Part shown: one piece after another, positions 45,997 to 54,416 of the stretch | Numbering within the stretch: position 1 is the stretch's first letter | Layout: every line of letters starts with the position of its first letter | Assembly (NCBI GenBank): GCA_905479915.1 | Contig: CAJQOH010000023.1 | Coordinates: 1 to 64,000, forward strand | Direction of reading: 5' to 3' | Length of the DNA stretch: 64,000 nucleotides | Source of the DNA: an uncultured Flavobacteriales bacterium | GTDB taxonomy: Bacteria; Bacteroidota; Bacteroidia; Flavobacteriales_E; Vicingaceae | The notes under the pieces: model-generated | Databases searched by the model: none | The model's input: only the letters and a program-made list of their open reading frames with translations | What the model was told of the DNA's origin: nothing | Program-made: the position numbers and the translations under genes

Positions 45997-46101
45997 TTCA
46001 ACACTCCTTGATATTGGTCTGTCAAAATGTTTTTGTTTATTCAGAGCATTTAGTTTTAACTCTTTAAATTGATGGTAAGTTGGTTCAAGGTCAATTGCAG
46101 T

Positions 46102-46335
46102 TTAATGAATTATTTTTAAATGCTCTTGTGTTAAATGTGTATTAAATATAAGTTTATTTCCAAAATAAATAGAATCTTTATATAGCCTTCTGTTTTTGCT
46201 ATTGTTGAACTCATTCCAGAGTAAAGTGTAAATAGCTTTTTGCTTTTTACGATTTTTATATAAAACAATTTGAATAAGTGCACTAATAACTATAGTGGAA
46301 AATAGAACAATTAGAATTAAGACTCCGTTATCCAT
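46102..46335 (-). CDS. Small membrane protein of unknown function
   Basis: A 77-residue protein (start at the ATG at 46335; a TTG two codons upstream is also in frame). It has one N-terminal membrane segment (GVLILIVLFSTIVISALIQIVLY) and then a basic cytoplasmic part with YTLLWNEFNNSKNRR. I do not recognise it. It begins 10 bases after the hemN stop, so it is probably the last gene of the reverse-strand operon. Confidence 0.6.
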   Translation of the reverse strand: MDNGVLILIVLFSTIVISALIQIVLYKNRKKQKAIYTLLWNEFNNSKNRRLYKDSIYFGNKLIFNTHLTQEHLKIIH

Positions 46336-46345
46336 TAACAATAGT

Positions 46346-47710
46346 TTAAATAGTCATCGAAAAAATTCTGGTAGTAGGTTTGTTTCTGATTAATTGTAAA
46401 TCAAATGCCATACATATGTTTCTAACAAATGGTCTAGCGTGTTCTGGCAGTGATAAACCGTTCTTTGTAATTTGTACTAAACCATCTAATTCCATTTCTT
46501 TTAAACGTGCTAAACATTCTTGTAGTTCTGGGAACTGCATGGTATCATCTTTCCAAGAGGTTTCAAAATGGCACATAATATTTAGTATGTGTTTTCGAAT
46601 TACTAAGTCTTCATCGCTCAATTCGTGCCCTCTAAATATTGGAATCTTTCCGGCATTAACTAGCTCAGTATATTCTTCAACCGTTTTTGCATTCTGTGCA
46701 AAGGCGTACCAGCTATCACTAATAGAGCTCATTCCTAAACCAACCATTAGCTGTGTTTTACTGGCAGTATACCCCATAAAGTTACGATGCAATGTTTTAG
46801 TCTCCATAGCCTTGTGCATAGAATCTGTTTTCAAAGCAAAATGATCCATTCCTATCTCTACGTATCCTAAATCATAAAGCATCTGCTTACCTGTTTCATA
46901 AAGCACACGCTTTTCTTCTGCACTCGGCAAATCGTTTTCATCATAACCTCTTTGTCCAACACCTTTTATCCATGGTACATGAGCATAACTATAAAAGGCA
47001 ATTCTATCTGGTTTTAATGTTTTTGTTTTAGTAATGGTGTCAACAATACTTTCTTTAGTTTGATGTGGTAACCCAAAAACTAAATCTTGACTTATTGAGG
47101 TATAACCTATTTCTTTACTTAGATCAGTTACTTCTTTTACTGTCTCAAAAGGTTGAATTCTATTGATTGTTTTTTGAACTTTAGGATCATAATCCTGTAC
47201 TCCAAAACTATTTCTTCTAAATCCTAAATCGTAAAAAGTTTGTAAATGTTCTTTAGTTGTATTGTTTGGATGTGCCTCAAAACTAAATTCATACTCTTCA
47301 CAAACTTCGGCTTTAGATAAAATGCCGTCCATGAGTTTTTTAAGATTCTCTGGGCTAAAGAATGTTGGGGTACCACCACCTAAATGAATTTCTTTTATGC
47401 GTGGTTTCTCATCAAATAAGTCACAATATAAATCCCATTCTTTTAGAACAGTTTCAACGTAAGGTTGTTCAACCCCATGTTGCTTTGTTATTCTTTTGTG
47501 ACAACCACAAAAAGTACATAGGCTTTCACAAAAAGGTAAGTGGATGTAAATACTTATTCCTTCAGTTTGATTACTCTCGATAAAAGCTCTTTTAGTTGAA
47601 TTTATCCAGTTGTTATAATCAATACCTTCTTTATTCCAAAAAGGAACTGTAGGGTAGCTTGTATAGCGCGGTCCGGCAATATTGTATTTTTGAATAAGAT
47701 CTTTGCTCAT
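46346..47710 (-). CDS. hemN: Oxygen-independent coproporphyrinogen III oxidase
   Basis: A radical-SAM enzyme that makes protoporphyrinogen IX for haem without oxygen. The 454-residue product has the HemN-type cluster motif CX3CX2CXC at Cys 61, 65, 68 and 70 (HLPFCESLCTFCGC), then HLGGGTPTF. The GLGMSSISDSWYAFAQN block near residue 330 is also typical of true HemN rather than HemW. It overlaps the upstream unknown gene by one base. Gene order gldB-gldC-unknown-hemN suggests co-transcription. Confidence 0.95.
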   Translation of the reverse strand: MSKDLIQKYNIAGPRYTSYPTVPFWNKEGIDYNNWINSTKRAFIESNQTEGISIYIHLPFCESLCTFCGCHKRITKQHGVEQPYVETVLKEWDLYCDLFDEKPRIKEIHLGGGTPTFFSPENLKKLMDGILSKAEVCEEYEFSFEAHPNNTTKEHLQTFYDLGFRRNSFGVQDYDPKVQKTINRIQPFETVKEVTDLSKEIGYTSISQDLVFGLPHQTKESIVDTITKTKTLKPDRIAFYSYAHVPWIKGVGQRGYDENDLPSAEEKRVLYETGKQMLYDLGYVEIGMDHFALKTDSMHKAMETKTLHRNFMGYTASKTQLMVGLGMSSISDSWYAFAQNAKTVEEYTELVNAGKIPIFRGHELSDEDLVIRKHILNIMCHFETSWKDDTMQFPELQECLARLKEMELDGLVQITKNGLSLPEHARPFVRNICMAFDLQLIRNKPTTRIFSMTI

Positions 47711-48180
47711 TATTTTATTCTGTTGTTAAAATAGTACCCTAAAACGAAAGATATGCAGCCCGGTTTTGTGTTGTTCACTACATCGTAAATTACCATTAGT
47801 TTTCGCTGAGGAAACTCCATAGTAACCTCATAAGTTCCATCTTTGGTTAATGTTCCGGTTTCAGAGTTAAATACTTCTTCATATTTTCCTGCGCCACGTT
47901 TTTTACCTAAATCCACAAGTCTAATGATAACACCTTCAGGCATTTTTGTTGCATCAAAAATCATTTTATAAACAACACCTTTGAAAAGATTTATTTGATA
48001 TTGTTCAGTATAAGAGTTATCAAATGTTTTGATGGGAGTACTTTTAGCATTGTCGTATTCTGCTGCTCCAAGTAGTTGGTGTATTCTTTTCTTCTTTAAC
48101 TTTTCACATTGAGCAAAAGAATTACTCTGTCCCAATAAGAAGATGTTAAGAAGTAGTATTATGGCACTTTTATAAAACAT
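47710..48180 (-). CDS. Unknown exported protein between gldC and hemN
   Basis: A 156-residue protein with a signal peptide (MFYKSAIILLLNIFLLGQSNSFAQ). It contains two cysteines, one just after the predicted cleavage site and one near the C-terminus (KPGCISFVLGYYFNNR), which could form a disulfide. The C-terminal half looks like a small beta-sandwich. I do not recognise a family. It lies 2 bases after the gldC stop and overlaps hemN by one base. Confidence 0.8.
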   Translation of the reverse strand: MFYKSAIILLLNIFLLGQSNSFAQCEKLKKKRIHQLLGAAEYDNAKSTPIKTFDNSYTEQYQINLFKGVVYKMIFDATKMPEGVIIRLVDLGKKRGAGKYEEVFNSETGTLTKDGTYEVTMEFPQRKLMVIYDVVNNTKPGCISFVLGYYFNNRIK

Positions 48181-48182
48181 AA

Positions 48183-48518
48183 TTATTTTTTGTTGTCTAA
48201 CATTTTTTCACCAATCATTTTTCCGAAATCTCTCATTTCTTCTGCAATAGCTTTGTCATTGGTAGCTCTCTCGTATGTGTCTGACATGGTGATGATGGAT
48301 TGATAGAAGAAGTGTTTCATTTCATCTAACATCATATCTTTAGTCCATAAGTCAATACGTAACGTATTGTTTTCTTTAGCATCCCATAAGCTAATAATCA
48401 TAGCTTTAGCATCCTTTAACTCATCTTCACCAGTATCGGTTGCTGCCCATTCTATTTTTTCTGGAATGTGATTTTCATCCAATGATACTGTAAAATTTAT
48501 TTCTGATTTTTTTGACAT
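48183..48518 (-). CDS. gldC: Gliding motility protein GldC
   Basis: A 111-residue soluble protein whose sequence (SEINFTVSLDENHIPEKIEWAATDTGE, then MKHFFYQSIITMSDTYERATND) matches GldC. In Flavobacterium johnsoniae gldC lies next to gldB and improves gliding. No enzyme activity is known. The stop of gldB shares a base with its start, so the pair is coupled. Confidence 0.93.
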   Translation of the reverse strand: MSKKSEINFTVSLDENHIPEKIEWAATDTGEDELKDAKAMIISLWDAKENNTLRIDLWTKDMMLDEMKHFFYQSIITMSDTYERATNDKAIAEEMRDFGKMIGEKMLDNKK

Positions 48519-49537
48519 TATGGTTTGTATTTTGATGCGTTTAATATCTGCTGAGCATTATTGTTCAACATTAATTTCTCTAATGTAACAGTTGGGTTTT
48601 TATCCATATAGGCTTTAACAATTTGCCAGCCTATCCAATGACCAATTCTTCCTGGTGATCCATCAGGAAAACCTTGAATAAATGGAGATTCCCCCATGTA
48701 TTTGATGATTTCTGTAGTTTCTTTAGTGTATAATAAATCATTATCAATAAAGTAAAACCAAACGGGTTGTTCGTTGTTGTTACACCATTTTAATTGTGTT
48801 TGGTTGTAATTTATTTTAACGGTGTTTGAGGTTTTTGGCATTAATGCATCCAGTAAATAAAGTGTTTTCCCTTGATGGATCATTTCAGTTAATAAATCGG
48901 CATTTTTTTCTTTTAACTCAAACTCTGTAGAAATCCATCCCAACATCGCTCCCGTAACTAAACCCTCATTACTCATAAAAGCAGTTTTGTATTGAGGAAG
49001 TCCCAATTGCTTGTAAGCATCGTAATCTTTACCAAGAAACATGTCTAGACCTATCCCTAAATAACTTTCATCAGTTGTTATGGCATAATTAAATCCAGAA
49101 ATATAAGTGATTACTTCTGGTATTTCCTTTTTTGGAAAGTAGTATTTGTAATGTTTAAAAGCATTTTCTAATTCTGCTTGGTACGGAGAAAAGTTGGTGT
49201 ATAATTTATCAGCATCTCCTTTTACTTTTTTGATATAAGAGTCTTTAGTGAAGTTATTTAATTGGTAAAAAAGATTTGGATTTTTAGGAGAGCCTATGTT
49301 AATAACACTTTGGGTGAAATCTTGAAAAAATAGACCATAAGCGGTATTCATTTCTACAACATCTTTAGCTGTAATTCCTTTTGGGTAATTAAACAATTCC
49401 TGATCGAAACGTTTTACCTTTAAATCAACTTTGATATTAGAAGTATCAACATCCAATCGATTGTTGCCGCAAGAAAGGAGTGTGCATAAAACCACTAAAG
49501 TTATCAAAGAATTAAGTGTTGAAAAGTAGGATTTCAT
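48518..49537 (-). CDS. gldB: Gliding motility lipoprotein GldB
   Basis: A 339-residue lipoprotein: signal and lipobox MKSYFSTLNSLITLVVLCTLLSCGNN. Family blocks include KRFDQELFNYPKGI, ITYISGFNYAITTDESYLGIGLDMFLG and the C-terminal GSPGRIGHWIGWQIVKAYMDKNP. In this phylum GldB is required for gliding; its molecular role is not settled. The M61-like GHWIGW region lacks a clear metal site. It opens the reverse-strand operon and is divergent from the barrel protein at 49592. Confidence 0.93.
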   Translation of the reverse strand: MKSYFSTLNSLITLVVLCTLLSCGNNRLDVDTSNIKVDLKVKRFDQELFNYPKGITAKDVVEMNTAYGLFFQDFTQSVINIGSPKNPNLFYQLNNFTKDSYIKKVKGDADKLYTNFSPYQAELENAFKHYKYYFPKKEIPEVITYISGFNYAITTDESYLGIGLDMFLGKDYDAYKQLGLPQYKTAFMSNEGLVTGAMLGWISTEFELKEKNADLLTEMIHQGKTLYLLDALMPKTSNTVKINYNQTQLKWCNNNEQPVWFYFIDNDLLYTKETTEIIKYMGESPFIQGFPDGSPGRIGHWIGWQIVKAYMDKNPTVTLEKLMLNNNAQQILNASKYKP

Positions 49538-49563
49538 TAACGGGTAAAAGGTTTATTTATAGC

Positions 49564-49571
49564 TAAATTTG
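49564..49571 (+). promoter_or_regulatory. -7 promoter element for the barrel-protein/nadE operon
   Basis: TAAATTTG matches TANNTTTG, about 20 bases before the ATG at 49592. It lies in the 54-base divergent gap with gldB. Confidence 0.5.
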
Positions 49572-49591
49572 CTTTGATAAATGTATAATTT

Positions 49592-50383
49592 ATGATACAA
49601 AAAACAAAGATACTTACTTTAATACTATTTGGGTTGCTATTTGTAAACCTTTCTGCACAAGAGGATAACTTTAGTAATGATCCTGTAGTTAATACTGAAA
49701 ATGAAGAACGGAAGATTCGTTTTGGGTTACAATTGAATCCACATATCTCTTGGTTAACAGCAAACACTTCAGACCTTGAAAGTGAAGGGAGTAAATTGGG
49801 ACTTACCTATGGACTTTCAACAGAATTCTTTTTAACTAAGAATTATTTATTTTCTACAGGTTTATTTATAGCTTCTTTAGGTGGAGAATTGGCCTATGAG
49901 GGAATTTACGAAGACAATAACGGTGTTAGTGTTCCTTCATCAATTCAACAAACCTATAGTATAAAATACATCGAAATTCCATTAACTTTAAAGTTAAGAA
50001 CAAATGAAATTGGTTATATAACTTATTTTGGGCAGTTTGGTTTAAAGTCAGGGTTCAAGTTTAAATCAACTAGTGACTTTTCTTATGCTGATATTAATAA
50101 CTCTCCAAAAATTGAAGGGGTAAATACAGCAAGTGATATCTTCTTTATCAATATGAATTTAACTGTTGGTGCCGGGATAGAATATAGCATATCCGGTAAC
50201 ACTACTTTAATGTTAGGATTAACCTACAATAATGGGTTTATTAATCAGTTGGATAAAAAAGCAAACTTAATTGGGGCTAATGGAAAAGCAGCTCTAGATA
50301 TAGATGGAGAACCTATTTATGCTGATAAAGATCCAAGTGCAAATATGAATTATGTTTCTTTAAACATTGGGATATTTTTTTAG
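49592..50383 (+). CDS. Outer-membrane beta-barrel protein (porin-like family)
   Basis: A 263-residue protein with a signal peptide (MIQKTKILTLILFGLLFVNLSAQ) and a beta-rich mature part with alternating aromatic strands. It resembles the outer-membrane barrel family common in this phylum (PorT-like/OMP_b-brl). Typical blocks are IKYIEIPLTLKLRTNEIGYITYFGQFGLKSGFKF and the terminal YVSLNIGIFF strand. A function in transport or secretion is not clear. nadE starts 3 bases after it, so both are likely on one transcript. Confidence 0.85.
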   Translation: MIQKTKILTLILFGLLFVNLSAQEDNFSNDPVVNTENEERKIRFGLQLNPHISWLTANTSDLESEGSKLGLTYGLSTEFFLTKNYLFSTGLFIASLGGELAYEGIYEDNNGVSVPSSIQQTYSIKYIEIPLTLKLRTNEIGYITYFGQFGLKSGFKFKSTSDFSYADINNSPKIEGVNTASDIFFINMNLTVGAGIEYSISGNTTLMLGLTYNNGFINQLDKKANLIGANGKAALDIDGEPIYADKDPSANMNYVSLNIGIFF

Positions 50384-50386
50384 AAA

Positions 50387-51178
50387 ATGAATTCAGAAAA
50401 AGTAAAAAATTACATCATTAATTGGTTAGCAAGTTATTTAGAAGCATCTAAAACCAAGGGTTTTGTTATAGGCATTTCTGGAGGTGTTGATTCTGCTGTT
50501 ACTTCAGCTTTGGCAGCACATACAGGTCAAAAATTACTTTGTGTAGAAATGCCAATTCATCAAGATGAGAGTCAGGTGGATAGAGCAAAAAAACACATTG
50601 CTTGGTTAAAGGATAATTTTAGTAATGTATCAAGTGTCGAGACTAATTTAACCGCTGTTTTTGATGGTTTTTCTAAAGTTGTTGAGCATTCAGAAAATAA
50701 AGAATTAGATTTTTTATCACTAGCCAATACAAGGGCAAGGTTAAGGATGACAACTCTTTATCATTATGCTCAAATAAATAGCTATTTAGTTTTAGGAACA
50801 GGGAATAAAGTAGAGGATTTTGGAGTTGGTTTCTATACAAAATATGGTGATGGAGGTGTTGATCTTAGTCCTATAGCGGATTTAGTGAAAACAGAAGTAT
50901 TTGCTTTAGCTAAGGAGTTAGATGTAATCAAAGAGATACAAAATGCTGCGCCTACAGATGGACTTTGGGGAGATGAAAGAACGGATGAAGATCAAATTGG
51001 AGCTTCATACCCTGAATTGGAATGGGCTATGAGAATTAGTGAAAAAGCCAACATAGATTTTACATCTTTTACTACTAGGGAGCAGGAGGTATTTCAAATT
51101 TATACCAGATTAAATACAATTAATCAACATAAAATGGAGCCGATTCCTGTTTGTGAGATTCCTCAAGAATTCAAGTGA
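50387..51178 (+). CDS. nadE: NAD synthetase, ammonia-dependent
   Basis: Catalyses ATP-dependent conversion of deamido-NAD to NAD. The 263-residue product has the PP-loop SGGVDSA (31-37), GTGNKVEDFGVGFYTKYGDGGVDLSPIADLVKTEV and AAPTDGLWGDERTDEDQIG, which are diagnostic. There is no N-terminal glutaminase domain, so ammonia rather than glutamine is used, or a separate enzyme supplies it. It follows a barrel-protein gene in an apparent operon. Confidence 0.95.
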   Translation: MNSEKVKNYIINWLASYLEASKTKGFVIGISGGVDSAVTSALAAHTGQKLLCVEMPIHQDESQVDRAKKHIAWLKDNFSNVSSVETNLTAVFDGFSKVVEHSENKELDFLSLANTRARLRMTTLYHYAQINSYLVLGTGNKVEDFGVGFYTKYGDGGVDLSPIADLVKTEVFALAKELDVIKEIQNAAPTDGLWGDERTDEDQIGASYPELEWAMRISEKANIDFTSFTTREQEVFQIYTRLNTINQHKMEPIPVCEIPQEFK

Positions 51179-51196
51179 ATTGTAGATTAGTAATAC

Positions 51197-51204
51197 TACT
51201 TTTG
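51197..51204 (+). promoter_or_regulatory. -7 promoter element immediately before the FAD oxidoreductase ATG
   Basis: TACTTTTG is an exact TANNTTTG match. Only 5 bases separate it from the ATG at 51210, so the transcript is expected to begin at the start codon. Confidence 0.5.
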
Positions 51205-51209
51205 AAACA

Positions 51210-52880
51210 ATGGAATATGATTCGATAATTATTGGTTCAGGTGCTGGAGGTTTGTCTTCTGCAATCTGTTTGGCCAAAGAAGGGCAGAAGGTATTGGTAC
51301 TAGAACAACATGATGTTCCTGGAGGATGGTGCCATAGTTTCTATTTGAAAGGACACCGTTTTACTCCTGGAGTTCATTATATCGGATTGTTGGGAGATGG
51401 AGAATCTACTTCAGAATTATATGAAGGTTTAGGGATTGCTAATGATTTGGTGTTTTTTAGAATGAATCCTAAAGGATATGATCATTGCTGGATTGGTGAT
51501 GAACGTATTGATTTGCCTGCAGATTATGATGAATTAGTTCAGTCGTTATCAGAACGTTTTCCCCATGAAAAGAAGAATATTGAAAAGTATTTAGATCTTG
51601 TTAGAAAGGTAAGCCGTCAAATACAATTAATCCCGAAGATGAAAGGTTTTTGGGACCATGTTACTATACCTTTTAGAACCAAAGATATGGGTAGGTATGG
51701 TTTGTTTACGCTTAAGAAAGTAATTGATAAACAGATAAACGACCCTTTACTTAAAACAGTTTTAAACATTCAATGTGGCGATCATGGGTTGCCACCCGGA
51801 AAAGCAAGTTTCCCTGTACATTGTGCTGTTATGGATCATTATTTTAAAGGTGGATTTTATCCTATGGGAGGAGGAGGAGCTTTGGTAAAAGCCATGACCA
51901 ATAGAATAAAAGAATTGGGGAGTGAAGTTAGAACAAGTCAGAATGTAACGCGTATTTTGTTAGAAGGAGGCAAGAAAAAAACTGCCGTTGGAGTTGAGTT
52001 AGCTAATGGAGATAAAATATATGCTAAAAATATTATATCGAATGCTGATCCAGATAAAACGTATTTAGATTTAGTTGGAAGAGAGAACTTAAGTTCGAAA
52101 TTAACGAAGCGACTTTCTAATACTAAATATTCATGTACATCTTTAATGCTATTTTTAATAGTAGATATGGATATGCGTAAAGCAGGAATGGATTCTGGAA
52201 ATATTTGGTTGATGCCGGAGAAGAATACAGATCCTGATGATCTATTTGAGGATATGATGAAGGTTGATATTTCTGAGGGAGAAGAGTTTCCTGGTTTTTT
52301 TATCAGCTGTACAACAATAAAAGATCCAACTAGTTTTGATGGTAGATATCATTCTATGGAAGTTGTTACTTTTATAAATCATGAATCTTTTAGTCAGTTT
52401 AAAAACAAAGAAAGATCTGAAGAGTATTTAAAGTTTAAAGAATTTCTAACCAAGAAAATTTTAAAAACATTAGAAAACACTTTCCCTGGAATTGGAGAAA
52501 AGATTGTAAATAAAGAATTAGGAACACCACTCACAAACGAACATTACATCAATTCTACAAATGGATGTGTTTATGGTACCGATAAGGTATTAAAACAGAT
52601 AGGGCCATTTTCGTATAAATCAAAAAGTGAAATAAATAACCTCTATTTATGTGGAGCAAGTGTTCTTTCTCATGGTGTTGCTGGAGCGAGTTATTCAGGA
52701 GTACAAACAGCAGGAGCTATTCTTGGTAAAACCCAAAGTGATTTAATTCGTTCTTCTGATGAGCAGCAGGTTAGGGTTTATGAATCTGAAGATGATACAG
52801 CTTACCCTGATTGGATGAAGAAAAAGATTGAAGTGAAAAGGTCGCGAGTAGAATCTAATGAAAGTCGTTACACTAAGTAA
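51210..52880 (+). CDS. FAD-dependent oxidoreductase, carotenoid isomerase/retinol saturase-like
   Basis: A 556-residue flavoprotein of the phytoene-desaturase superfamily. The N-terminus has the dinucleotide-binding IIIGSGAGGLSSAICLAKEGQKVLVLEQ, then PGGWCHSF. The C-terminus has the FAD motif NLYLCGASVLSHGVAGASYSGVQTAG. The spacing resembles the carotenoid cis-trans isomerase / retinol saturase branch rather than CrtI proper. A charged tail of about 50 residues (SSDEQQVRVYESEDD onward) follows the domain. The substrate is unknown; no carotenoid genes lie nearby. Confidence 0.85.
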   Translation: MEYDSIIIGSGAGGLSSAICLAKEGQKVLVLEQHDVPGGWCHSFYLKGHRFTPGVHYIGLLGDGESTSELYEGLGIANDLVFFRMNPKGYDHCWIGDERIDLPADYDELVQSLSERFPHEKKNIEKYLDLVRKVSRQIQLIPKMKGFWDHVTIPFRTKDMGRYGLFTLKKVIDKQINDPLLKTVLNIQCGDHGLPPGKASFPVHCAVMDHYFKGGFYPMGGGGALVKAMTNRIKELGSEVRTSQNVTRILLEGGKKKTAVGVELANGDKIYAKNIISNADPDKTYLDLVGRENLSSKLTKRLSNTKYSCTSLMLFLIVDMDMRKAGMDSGNIWLMPEKNTDPDDLFEDMMKVDISEGEEFPGFFISCTTIKDPTSFDGRYHSMEVVTFINHESFSQFKNKERSEEYLKFKEFLTKKILKTLENTFPGIGEKIVNKELGTPLTNEHYINSTNGCVYGTDKVLKQIGPFSYKSKSEINNLYLCGASVLSHGVAGASYSGVQTAGAILGKTQSDLIRSSDEQQVRVYESEDDTAYPDWMKKKIEVKRSRVESNESRYTK

Positions 52881-54326
52881 TCAATTTTGATTGTCTTTAT
52901 TAGTGATGTTCTTGTAGTGTTTAGATCGGATTAAAATTTCGTTTACATATTTGAAAGTGATATTACCTTTGCAATATCCATGGCGCACAACGTCATCCTT
53001 ATAATATCTTGCTTTTGATTTATTTTGCAAATAGAAGTCAACATTGTTTGTCCAAATAAAAGGATCCTTTCCATATTTTTCGGCCAATCTTCTTGCATCA
53101 AGGATGTGGCCCGGGCCAACATTGTAGGATGCTAAAACAAAAGGGATTCGTTCGGTTGAATCTGAAATTATTGGTTTCCAATAGTTGTCTAAGTACTTTA
53201 AATAGTTAATACCAGCAATAATATTTTCTTTGGCAGAAGAGTTGGTATCAACCCCATATTTTGCTCCCGTTTTTGGCATAAATTGCATTAAACCAAAAGA
53301 ACCTCCCCAACCTCTTGCATTGTTGTTGAAATGGGATTCTTGATAAATCATTGCCGCTATCAATTCCCAATCCCAATATAATTTTGAAGAGTTTTCCTGT
53401 AAAATTTTATCATATGGAGAAATAGAACCACTAGTTAACGTGTAAGAATTGTGGTTGACTCTTTTGTTAAATCCAGCTTGATTTTTAAAATACTTATTGT
53501 AGAGTATTTTAAATTTTTTTGTTTGCTGAAAATCTATTAACCATTTGTTAATGGAGGTAGTTAAACTATCAGAATTTTTACGAGTGGTCCAAGCAATTTT
53601 TTGGTCAGAACTAATTGCTACGCTGGCATCAATATTTGGGAATTGCCATTGACTTACTAATGCTAAGTTTTTGTCAGCAATTGTATAATCGATTTCATGA
53701 AAAGAAACTTTTTCAATTAATTCTTCCATTATAATATCTCCTGTTACCGTTTTGATGTTTATTTCACCACCAATTTCATCAGATAAATTTTTTAACCTAT
53801 TGTAAAAAGAAGAAGATTTTCTAACAGTAACTTCTTTATTAATTAGATCTAATGGAGATTGAATTAGTTGTTTTTTTAATGCTGATTTTTTTAGTTTTCT
53901 CCAGCCTTCAGGCTTTCGTTGGACCAATACTTGTTGAGTTATTAAGATAGGGTGGGTAAAGTTAGTTTGGTTTAATCGTTCTTTTGTTATCGTAAGATTT
54001 GCGGCAACGATATCTCCTTTACCTTGGTTGAGGTCAACAAAAATGCTATCCATGTTTTTTATGGGGATAAGCTCTAGCTTTACACCAATATGATTTGAAT
54101 ATTTTTTGAGTAATTCATATTCAAACCCCATTGGAATTCCTTTGTATATAAAATAATTGGTAGAGCTGTAATTGATAAGTGCTTTAAGAGTTCCTTGAAC
54201 TCTTATGCTGTCTAAATCTCTATCTAAGAGATTGTTTTCTGAGAGCGTTTTTGTTGATTCTGAATTGTTACACGCTATAAAAAATATCGAGAGTAAGATA
54301 AATATATAGAGGTGTAACTTGTTCAT
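52881..54326 (-). CDS. mltF: Membrane-bound lytic transglycosylase F-like lipoprotein
   Basis: A 481-residue lipoprotein (lipobox at FFIACNNS) with two domains, as in MltF: an N-terminal periplasmic solute-binding domain (about 35-280; GIPMGFEYELLKKYSNHIGVKLELI) and a C-terminal SLT domain. The catalytic glutamate is Glu 330 in YQESHF. GSFGLMQFMPKTGAKYG and FVLASYNVGPGHILDARRLA are also present. It should cleave murein glycan to anhydro-muropeptides. Its stop abuts the stop of the convergent FAD enzyme. Confidence 0.92.
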   Translation of the reverse strand: MNKLHLYIFILLSIFFIACNNSESTKTLSENNLLDRDLDSIRVQGTLKALINYSSTNYFIYKGIPMGFEYELLKKYSNHIGVKLELIPIKNMDSIFVDLNQGKGDIVAANLTITKERLNQTNFTHPILITQQVLVQRKPEGWRKLKKSALKKQLIQSPLDLINKEVTVRKSSSFYNRLKNLSDEIGGEINIKTVTGDIIMEELIEKVSFHEIDYTIADKNLALVSQWQFPNIDASVAISSDQKIAWTTRKNSDSLTTSINKWLIDFQQTKKFKILYNKYFKNQAGFNKRVNHNSYTLTSGSISPYDKILQENSSKLYWDWELIAAMIYQESHFNNNARGWGGSFGLMQFMPKTGAKYGVDTNSSAKENIIAGINYLKYLDNYWKPIISDSTERIPFVLASYNVGPGHILDARRLAEKYGKDPFIWTNNVDFYLQNKSKARYYKDDVVRHGYCKGNITFKYVNEILIRSKHYKNITNKDNQN

Positions 54327-54416
54327 TAATTAATTGTAAAGGTTTTTGGAAGAAAATTTGTATTGCTAATTTAGTCGCTTAGTAATTTACGTGAAAAATA
54401 ATAAATAGTTATCCGG

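Noticed and set aside
46380-46844. Forward 154-residue frame opposite hemN
   Set aside because: hemN is unambiguous on the other strand with all cluster cysteines; this frame has no motif.
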